Of a stretch of DNA of 64,000 nucleotides, positions 1-12,000 are shown piece by piece (the stretch's first letter is position 1; each line of letters opens with the position of its first letter). Both the position numbers and the translations under genes were made by a program. The notes beneath the pieces are model-generated. The model had not been told where the DNA came from, did not search any database, and worked only from the letters and a program-made list of their open reading frames with translations. The stretch is from NCBI RefSeq assembly GCF_027580225.2, contig NC_073348.2:24186001-24250000 (forward strand), given 5' to 3'. Source of the DNA: Misgurnus anguillicaudatus. Taxonomy: Eukaryota > Chordata > Actinopteri > Cypriniformes > Cobitidae.

Positions 1-184
1 AATCTGACTTTTTTTCATGTTTAAGTATACTATAATTGGGTCCCCAGTGCTTCTATCAACCTAGAAAATGTGAAAAAGATAGATCCAGTAACTTAGTTTT
101 GGTAAACCATTCTCTACCAGCACGTGAAAAAATAGGTAGTTGAAATGTATCTCTCCTTATGATGTCATAAGGAGCCCTTATTAT

Positions 185-576
185 TAGGGATGCACCGATA
201 TGGGAATTTTGGCCGATACCGATAACTCTTTATATTTGGGGACCGATAACCGATATATATAGGCCGATAAATATTCATATTATTTTCACAATGAAAAACT
301 CCCAGAACGCGGACATCTTGTCTTTGCGCTAGACTAGCATACTCTTCTTAAGCCCGCAACACGTGTCATCTTCGTGCTATGTCACAGAAAGCACCAATCA
401 AAACTTCACATGGCCAGCAATGAGCAAATGAAGTGGTTCAACAAACCAAAATAATCCATCATTTATCGGCTTTCATTTATCGGCCTAATTTTGCTATCAG
501 ACGATAACCGATGATATTAAAAATAAGCAGTTATCGGCCGATAACGATATGTCGGCCAATATATCGTGTATCCCTA
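185..576. mobile_element. hAT-type non-autonomous element A1 (CGATA-rich), intact ends
   Basis: The ends are TAGGGATGCACCGATAT and, inverted, TAGGGATACACGATATATT. It is flanked by an exact 8-bp duplication, CTTATTAT (177-184 and 577-584). The interior repeats CCGATAAC and GGCCGATA motifs in both orientations and has no coding frame. The 8-bp duplication points to hAT. A relative lies at 29745-30235. Confidence 0.85.
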
Positions 577-589
577 CTTATTATAATAA

Positions 590-2232
<1,643 letters not shown>

Positions 2233-2263
<31 letters not shown>

Positions 2264-2862
2264 TTTGACTGCCTTGCCGTTGCATTATAAGCATATTATT
2301 TTTTTAAACTTTTGGAAATATAATTTTGATTATAAATATTAATAAATACATACAATAAAACAAAAACTAAATCACCATTTCACTTTAATATTAGTGGTTT
2401 TGAACAATTATTTATTGTTGACTTGCAGTTGCTTTGAAAGATGGGGTACTGCGCATCGGATTATCCTGCATCCTTGATATGTTGGCATTACTTTCCCTTT
2501 TTATGAACTTTGGTTGTTAATAACATAAAATAAGCACAACATGTGGCTAAAACTCATGTTTAAATAACTATTTTTTATGAATGAATGACAGCCGCTTATT
2601 CAGTGCATCGATTTGGGCACGTCTGTCTCATTAACGCCATCACAAGCCTAACAACTAACCACCATCTCTCGAGCTGTCTTAAATAATTGTGAAAGTAAGA
2701 GTGATTCTTAGTTTTAAGAAACTTGATAACTTGTTTTTATACTTAAGTTGGAAAGTAGGAGTAAATTCCATTTCCATTTTAGTCTGCACATAAGACTAAA
2801 ACATGCTAAAATTTGAAATTGGTAAATATGGACTTTGGTGTAGATGAAATGTCTAGTCTTAC
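2233..2862. other. intron sequence of parp14-like gene
   Basis: Begins with a short TATG/TG microsatellite (2229-2262). The rest is AT-rich with no exon, no transposon ends and no coding frame that I can support. The next catalytic exon was looked for here and not found. Confidence 0.6.
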
Positions 2863-3005
2863 TTGAATAATGTTAGAAGTCAGTCCAGTTCTCCTGAACT
2901 CTTTATCTACTTCTGCATATTCTGTGGAGCCTGCTGTGAGTTTTGCCAGAACTACCGGCTGTCCCTTCATGTCCTCCCAGTGTGAAGGTAAAGAATATTG
3001 AGCAG
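2863..3005 (-). CDS. parp14: parp14-like exon 15: end of WWE, linker to catalytic domain
   Basis: 143 nt, phase 1 to 0, acceptor TTTTCAG, donor [26 protein letters not shown] and [15 protein letters not shown] match the segment just before the PARP catalytic fold. The following exons, which should carry the ERIQN and LFHGT motifs, were searched for by eye down to base 1 and not found. The intron is therefore at least 2.86 kb. Confidence 0.88.
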
Positions 3006-6000
3006 CTGAAAACAAATACAAAACAATCCAACTTAAAATCTTTTTTATCTTTATACTTGACCACCAAAACTATTTCTAGACTTCAGCTGAACTTAAAATT
3101 GACCTTATATTGTTGTTTTAGGATAAACTCACCTGACAAATCTACTCTTTGTAATTCAATCCGCCTACTCCCTCTTGTGGCCTGTAGACGAACTAAATCG
3201 GCCGTGTATTCATCATTATCAATTTTGATTTTCACAAAGATGTCTTTGTTCTGAAAGACTTTTTCCAAGTCATAATTGGTCAGCATATCAAAGCTTTTCA
3301 GGTTCTGCCCACTCGCCAGATATTTCCACTCAACCACACTGCTGATGAGAAATGCTTCATGCCTTCTGCTTTCAATCCTTTCCACCTTACGGATCATGTC
3401 CCGAATGCGACTCTCAGCAGTGTGGACATCTTTCGTCAGTCCCTCCAATGTGATAGCAGAGTCTTGTTCTTTCCTCTCAAGTTTGATGCTCACGTCAAGC
3501 TCTCTCTGCATTGCGCTCAACATTTCTGCATCTTCTTTGGTGAAATGACCAATAGCCGGATCACGGATTGTAGTGTTTTGAAACTCTCTTGATATCAAGT
3601 TGTTGACCATATCCCTGGCTTTATTCAAGTCCTGTGCGGTCTCCCCACACAGCTGTAACACGGCTGGTTCAATTCCCTCGACCACCATCACCAACTCTTC
3701 ATTTTTGGGAGATTCACCCAAAAATAATTCTTTTGTCCTGTCTGTGTGATACAAAAAAACAGAAAGCAATTAATTATAATAAACTACTAGGAAAAATGTA
3801 TCAAATGGTCGTTCTATTAATTTACTGACTTTTCATTTTGTCCACAAAGCTTTTGTCCCCCTCCAATTTTTCAGCTGATCGTTTTAGCATGCTTTGTTGA
3901 AAATCTGCCACCATGCTCGTCTGGAATATGAGGAACTTTACCAGCTTTACATTCGTTGGTTTATTTTTCTTTACGAATTCAACAACAGCATCAACCATTG
4001 CATCTGCAACATCAGCTGGTTTTGCTCCACCCTGACCTAAAGGGTTAAACACAATTGTGATGTTTTTATACATGATCTATATTACTAACATTATTTACAT
4101 TTCAGGGTGTATAAATTAACAACGTGATTAAAAATACAAACAAAATACAAATTTAAAGTAGTACATTTATGAATAAACCTAAAATCTAGGCTAATTATAG
4201 CTAAATTTATACTGTTTTAAATAAATGTTGTACATAAGGCATTTCCTACAAAATCGAACCTTACTGTAAAGTGCTAACAAAATAATGACTAATATGGGTA
4301 CACTCTTAAGTAAAGTATTTAAGTATGGTTTACCTAAAGATTACACCATTTAACATTTTTATTGTCAATAAATTAAAACGTATAAAAGTTACCAGTTCCA
4401 AGAGCCGGAAAGGCGACAGAGGACAGTTGGTTTGCCTCACATATCTTCAGAACAGACAAAACAACATCTTTAATTTCGGAAGGTGTATTACGTCCAATGA
4501 TATGGATGATTTTTCCACATGGGAGCTTCCCAGCTGAGGTCACAATCTCTGTTTGCTGTAAATTTGGTGCACCACTCGCTGTGGAAAAAATCATACAGTA
4601 CTCACAAAAAAAATCAAAGACAAACTGTTTTAATCTAATGTTTAAAGATAAAGTAGTAAATTATAAAGAAATACAAACCAACAATCTGTAAACATTCCTG
4701 TTCTACTTGTAATCCAGCTGCATCTAAAATTGCCTTTGATACTCCTGGATTGCAAAGAGAAATTGGCATTTATGATATACATTTTTACTAGCAACCTTAT
4801 TAAATGACAATTACGTTTGCACAACTACTAAAATAAAATAAGATCAAAATAATGAAACTAAAATAAAGAACCTGTTTTCAAAGAAAATTTGTGATTTGAA
4901 GAGTTGACGATTGCGTCAGTTTTTTCTTTAGTTATGTCTCCGGATGAAATCTCCAGAGTCACTTGACCTATCTGCATAGTGATCACCCCATGAGAGGGAG
5001 TGGAGACCTTGCCAAAATCCCCTTATAAGAAAATGACAAAAAAGGTGATAAAGGGAAAATGTATGACCAACCAACAAAGTTTGCCATGCTTGTAAGAACT
5101 TTTCCTAATGAACACTGATGGCAAGCTCACACTGCAGATTTTTTGTCTGGATTTTGCCTAATCACTGTAATTCGAGCAAATGTATTTTCGCTAATTGTTG
5201 GGAACACCTCTTTACCAAATGTTTTGAAGTGTGTGCACCTTATCAGCATTGGGTTGTGTAGTATATGCACCCAGCTATCACAAGATGATAACAAATGAGA
5301 AGATACCTCATTGCGTAGTGTGAGCAACACAGTGATCTGGGTAGTTTTCCAATCAAGAGTGTGGGCTTGCCATAAAGGGTTTCATGCTGTGAATGACTAA
5401 AATAGAAATATCTTCCATTTACAATAGTAACCACTGTCACTTTAATTTATATGACTACCTATTTTTTTAACTGGTTAATGTAGTAGATACACTAAATGTA
5501 TGAAATAAATCTTTAACAAAATGAAACTTTTAATCGATTTAACAAACATGTAAAGACAGAAAAGGTTTACCAGATGCCTGTGCCGACTTATCAAAAGGTT
5601 TTGTTTCAGGCATAAGATGCTGATGTGCTCCTTTTGTGATGGGACTCTGAATCCAAGGTCTGAAGATTCCGGTAAAGCACTAGCAGATAAAGCACACAAG
5701 TAAGAAATACATATTATTGGCAAATAATGCACACCCACGGTGGTAATGCGACACGACGTGAAGCAGAGAAGTTACACTGCGGCTAATAACTGCGTTCAAA
5801 TAAGTCAATTATTTCGCTTATACCACAGTTAATACAAACTAGGTAGACTAAAATAGGTGCTAAGAAATTGCTCTGGTGGTTACTTTAAGACATTTGACAT
5901 GTGTTATGTGTGCGCTTCTCGAAAAATAATGCATACCCGTGATACATTTTTAAACCAATCCGAATAAAGCATTCAACCGCCCTGTAGTGCAAATAAAAAT

Positions 6001-9000
6001 TATTAGGAGGAAATGTGCATGACTTCAAATTCTCAAGTAAAGTTTAAACAATGATAAAAACACTTTTTAAGAGAAATGAAAACTTGAGTCTGAGGCTCAA
6101 ATACATTTACCGTTCAATAGTTAAGGGTCACTATATTTTTACAAATTTCAGAATAATAGTTAACTCATCAGTACTTAAATAACACAAATTTAATATGGAA
6201 ATTACTTCGACTACAAAAAAATCCAAAATAATTAAAAACTACCTTATATTTTATTAATTTCAGTGTTTGTAAAAATGCTTTTTTATCACTCTCAGGTCTC
6301 ACACTATTGATTTTTAACATTATTAAAGGAATAATAATAATATAATAACAACATACTTTTTTTAATTTAATGTATAATACTAATCTAATTTTATTTATTT
6401 ACTTCAGATATTATTATTTTAAAAAACACGTCCCTCATGCCCTATTTAACTTTTAAACCATTGTGTATATAAATGAATTGTAATGCAATAGGGCCAGTAA
6501 TAATAATTTATGGCATATAGAAAATCAACACATTTGCAACTAAACACCTTTGAGCTCTGTCTGTGTGGGAAGTTTGTGAACACATATTGATTTTGAATAG
6601 TTTTCCTCCATTTAAACACTTACATCTAAACTTTGTTTGTCAGATGGGTGCACAATCACAGTTATTTCTCTGAGGTTTTGAGGGGTGAATTCCTGGACTT
6701 CGCTCAGTATGATCCTGGCCACCAGATCCTTAGGAAAGCCAAGGATTCCAGTACCAATAGCTGGGAAGGAGACTGAAGCCATCTGCAGAGCATCTGCTTC
6801 TTTCAGACAATCTCTAATGATCTGACCGAGTACCTTTTAAATTCAAAATAATATTATATTATAACGTGTTATTATCTTTGAACATAAACAGGACATAAAC
6901 AGATCATATTTAGATCATATCTTGCAATTTTTCAAAATCCATTCAAGCCAGAAATGACATTGCAATCTATATACTGTTCTTTAATTTTTTTTAAATATTT
7001 TAAATAAAACCACAATCGTCTCACCTTGCCTTCTGAGGCATGACCACCTTGCCAAAATGGGCAAACTACATGAAAGACTCTTTTACATTTCAGGTTATAC
7101 CCATCTGTGATGACCATCTTTCCATAATTCAGCCTGCTTGCATGAACAGCTGTAGTGACCTCTTTTTGGAGTTGCTGACCGGCAGCCTGAAGGAGCGCCT
7201 TGGAAATGGCACCTTTACTGAGGTCCAGGTCTTCTGATATAGTGTTTACAATGACATCAGTCTACAGGAGAAACATTTTTTCAGATCAGTTTCAGGTCTC
7301 ATATATGTGGTAATAAATGATGGATGAATGCTCTTTTTGGCTTAAATACACCCAGGATGGCATGAGGGTGAGTAAATTGTGGGCTGATTTTAATTTCGGG
7401 GGAGCTAATCCTTTAATGCGGTCACTAGTCCCTTTCACACATACAGTCTTTATTGGTAATTTACTGGTAAATTGCAGTTAACATGTCATGTGTGAACAGA
7501 ACCTTTCCGGTAAATCAGTGCTCCCAATTTACCAGTAAGACAGGTTGTAAGATTAACGGTAATTTGCCGGTAAGCGCTGTGTGTGAACGAAAAATATAGC
7601 ATTACCGGCATTTAGATGACGTCAGACCGCGCTGACAGATCGGGCGGGCCAATCAGAAAGTTTTTTATACAGGTGACGCGGTTTCCCCCAGACTGTTTAC
7701 AGACGTTTCCACACACATGTTGCTTAAAAGTCGAGCACACCTGAAGTTAACATCCACATTTCTTCACCAAAGTTGTTTAAAACAGCTTACCATCTAATTG
7801 CCAAATTGCCGACGTCCTTAGCACACCATCTGTGAAGCCTAATGTGCAAACGCGCAGGTTCCGTTTGACGCCGCCTAACGCAATGTTGTTTGGTCACGAG
7901 CAACTTCGCGACCGTTTGCCACAGATGTGAAAACAACAAAATACGGACCGTGGATATTAAGTCATAACCCGCCGTTTACAAATACGACACGGACGGAGCT
8001 CGTCAGCCGCGCGCCACAGGTAACTTCCGCTTTCTCTCCGAGTTTACCGGTATTTTGATACTGATGTGTGAATGATGTCTTACTGGTAAAAAGACAGAAC
8101 GTCACTGCATGTGTGAACAGCACATTTTTGTATTTACTGGTAAATTCATTCTGGTAAATTCATGGTAATTTACCAGAATTACTGTGTGAAAGAGGCTACT
8201 GTAGTAATCCGAGATTCGCTTACCTTTGCATCCTGGATGTTCCCTTCTGTCAAAAAGAGTTGTAGTCTGATATGTGTAGTTTTGGTGTCAAGAACACTCG
8301 ACCCATCAAACCCCTCTGATCTGCCACCAGAAAAGTTGGTTTCTTCTCTTTCAAAGTCTCTATTACCATGTTGTTTTGGCTCATAATTGTGATTTCCAGA
8401 CTCTTGGCTTCTTTGTTTGTGATTTCCTCGGCCACGACCACGATTGCCCCTACCTCTGTGTACATTACTGCCACGGCCACTAGGCTTGTTTTGATGAGGG
8501 ACATTCATTTTGGGTCTAAAATCAGCAAAGTACTTTCCGACAGCTTGAGCCATGGCATTGACATTGGTGTCATTACTGTCAACCAAGTGAATCTTAATAA
8601 GTTTACTTTGTGAGCCAATGCGGTACTGATCATTAATGAACTCCTGCACCACCCTGGCAATTGTATCTGTGCATAGTTCGAGAGGACAGCCAAATATCCC
8701 TGAGCTGATAACAGGAATTGCAATGGAAGAGCAGTGTTTGCCTGAAGCCAGATTTAAACTTTCCCTCACAGCACTTCGTAGATGTTGCACTACACCAGGT
8801 CTGTCTGAACTGTTATATCGAGGTCCAACAGCATGCACTACATATTTACAGGGAAGACGACCAGCCTCAGTGATGATGGCATCTCCGGGCCTCAAACGTC
8901 CATTCATTTTGATGTACCTGTTACAGCAGTCCTGCAGATCTGGTCCAGCAGCTTGAAGAAGTGCCAGGGCTAATCCACCAATGTGCTGCAGATCTTCATT

Positions 9001-12000
9001 AGCTGCGTTCACCACAGCATCAACTTTTAGCGTGCAAATGTCTGCCTTTCTGACTTTAACGGTTACTCCACCCGGCATCCGAACCTCACCAATCTCCACA
9101 AAATCTTCAAAACTACCTTTCTTGGAATTCTCCTCCTCCAGCATGTGATCTTCCTGGAGCACAACCACAAATCTGTTTTCCTTCATGAGCAATGACAACA
9201 TTAGTTGACCACCTTCCTTGAAGTATTTTTTTGCTCCTGCCTTTTTAATGGTCAGTGTGTCAGTGTAGAGAGCATCTGCCATCTTTTTAAAAAAGGTCAT
9301 AGCTTCCTGGACAAACATTCCCTCTCCAGAGACTTTGATCCGGGATCTTTTTAAATCGAAATGCACTGTCACCTTATTGGACTTTAGAAAATGCTGCCAG
9401 TCCTGCGATTTTCTCTCTTTTATGAATTCAACCACTGCATGTGACTTCACACAGACAGCATCTTCAATTCTAGTGTGTTTCTTAATAAAGTCTCCTAATG
9501 TCTGGCTGATCTCTATCACTGGTTCCCTAAATCCAGATACTATTATTCTGTCTCTTCGTGTTGTGTTTATAAACACTGTCCTCTTTTTGGATGTGCTGTA
9601 CAAACTTTGCACTTGTTTAAAGAGATCATGCCACTGTGGCAATGCAAGCACACCCTGATCTTCTACAATGACATCTTTAGACTCAAGAACCATGTTCAAC
9701 CTCTTCTGTGCCTCAGAAAGTGCTCGGTCTGTGCTTCCAATCAAAACAAGAACTCCATTTTCTACCGTGTATACAGCACTTATTCCATGAGACACAAATA
9801 GATCTTTGGACATCTCATCACAATCCACCGATCTTAAGAACTCCAGTAATGAACGATAAATCTTTAAAGGCGTCTGTTTCATATTTATTTGCTTCTCAAG
9901 GATCCAATTCTTGACGACGAGAATTTCAGTTTGAACACCTGATAAATGTAATTTGTTCATTTTCTTGTTGTAATCAAGGCGCAGTTGTGGAAAAGCAGCT
10001 GTAGCGTTTTGCAGACCATCTTGTAGAAGCAGGGAGTACATGCCAGGTGTCATCTCCATGTCTTCTGTGACACTGCTCCTCTCTTTCTCCATTTGAGCTG
10101 ATGCTCGCTCTAACATTTTCACCAGGAGGGGTCTCAGGTCATTTACATCATGAGCCAAACCTGCCACTGTTAGGACCCCTTTAGATGAATCCATATGTGT
10201 AAGAACCAGATTTTTCACCACTTCCTCTATATTATCCTTCACTTTGGTCCACAAGAGGTACAATACTGGCAACTCAAATGCTTTATAGTTGGATATAATG
10301 CTTTCAAAGACATCTGATGCATTCTTTCTCCAACCATCAACATGTTTTCTGGTTAAACCTTTCTGTTGCAACAATGCTGGATCAGGACTGAGCAGAACTT
10401 TAGGTTTGTCCATGTTTATTTTGCAGAAATGTGAGCTCATCTTATCACTGATAGAGGAAATGAGATTTTTCTTGAGGAGAAACTCCCTGATGGCAGGATG
10501 TATATCGACTTTGAAAGGTTTAGGTAGTTTCCATGTTGGTCTGTTGCTGCCATACAGTGCTGTACCCAAGGATTTATAATAGTGATGGATCTTGACTGGA
10601 ACATCACTGATGATATGCTCTTTCTTCAATATCTTTTCCTTGTCTGACAAAAAATGATAAATATTTCAAGGTAAATTGATGTAAATATTCTATGAAATAG
10701 AATGACCTGCTTGTTGGTTAACTAAAGAACATTGGACAAACAAGTGGATGCCCCCAAAAATTTACAGCAATTGCACCATAATGGCTTTTTAATTCCTTGT
10801 TAGTCCATAAAAAATTGCAGAAATAAAGCAGCAATTGCACATATATTACCTTCTTCATTCTTAAATGTTATAATGGCCGCTTTCTCCATTGGCAATGTGA
10901 TGATTTCTTCTATCGGACCACCCCATTTTTCAAAATACAACTCCAGCAGCATCTTATTGGCATCCGATGGAAGATTCTCCACCTTTATACATGTGCTCCT
11001 CTCCAAGGCGCGGGCCTTCAGACCATAGTCCTTGAACTTTTTGTGTGTCCTGCTCTCCTCAAGAAACTTCCCTACAGCTGTCAGAAATTTTATTTTAAAC
11101 ACCAGATATATTTGATGGTATGAATGACATACAAATAAGGAAATACGTTTATAATGTACATCTATTGATCTAATCTTGTATAAGACTGAAATATTGATGG
11201 ACAACTTACCACTGGGGCTTTTAAAGGTCACGACTGCTGTGTTTAATTCTAGCATTAAGTCCACAGTAAAGTCCTTTTCAGAAAGACCACTGACATTCTC
11301 CACCAAAAGAGACAAAATATTTTTTGTAGTGTCATTTGCAACATTTTCCAGAACTACAGCAAGTGACTCTTCAGGGTTCTTTACATCCGGATCACTTTCA
11401 GCTGGAGGTGAACTTTGAACTTCAAAATAAATAAATTAAGGCAAAATAAATTGACATAAAATGTATAGGTTAAAGCTTTCATAGCAATGTCTCATTCAAG
11501 TTAAAACTAAACTAATAAAACAACTAAACATTACTTTTTGGTAGTTGCAGTAAAATATTATTTGACTAAGTAATTTATTGATCTTTACCAAATATATTTG
11601 TAAGTACATCAGCAATCACAATAAACCTAAACAGTAAAAGACCACATGTAAGCTACATAAACAGCCAGAAAATCAAAGTCCAGATGATTACTTACTGGGT
11701 TCTTGATATCCAGATGCTTCATCTTTCTGAAACAATAATACAATTCTTAATAATCACGTGGAAGGGGAACACTGTGAAACAAGTACAGTGACTCAAACCC
11801 AACACACTCAAAGAATATCCAGCAGCAGTTTTAACATTAAGTGGCATGGTATCTTACGCACAGAAGCCATTGGCATGTGCCATACGTTTTGTTGCTCTTC
11901 CGGTTTCCAGTGGTTCATGCCAATAGGTTGTCGAGTGTCACTTCTGGTTACCGGTTGCACATGCCAGTCCGTTTAGTGGCTTGTCCATTTGAACATATCA

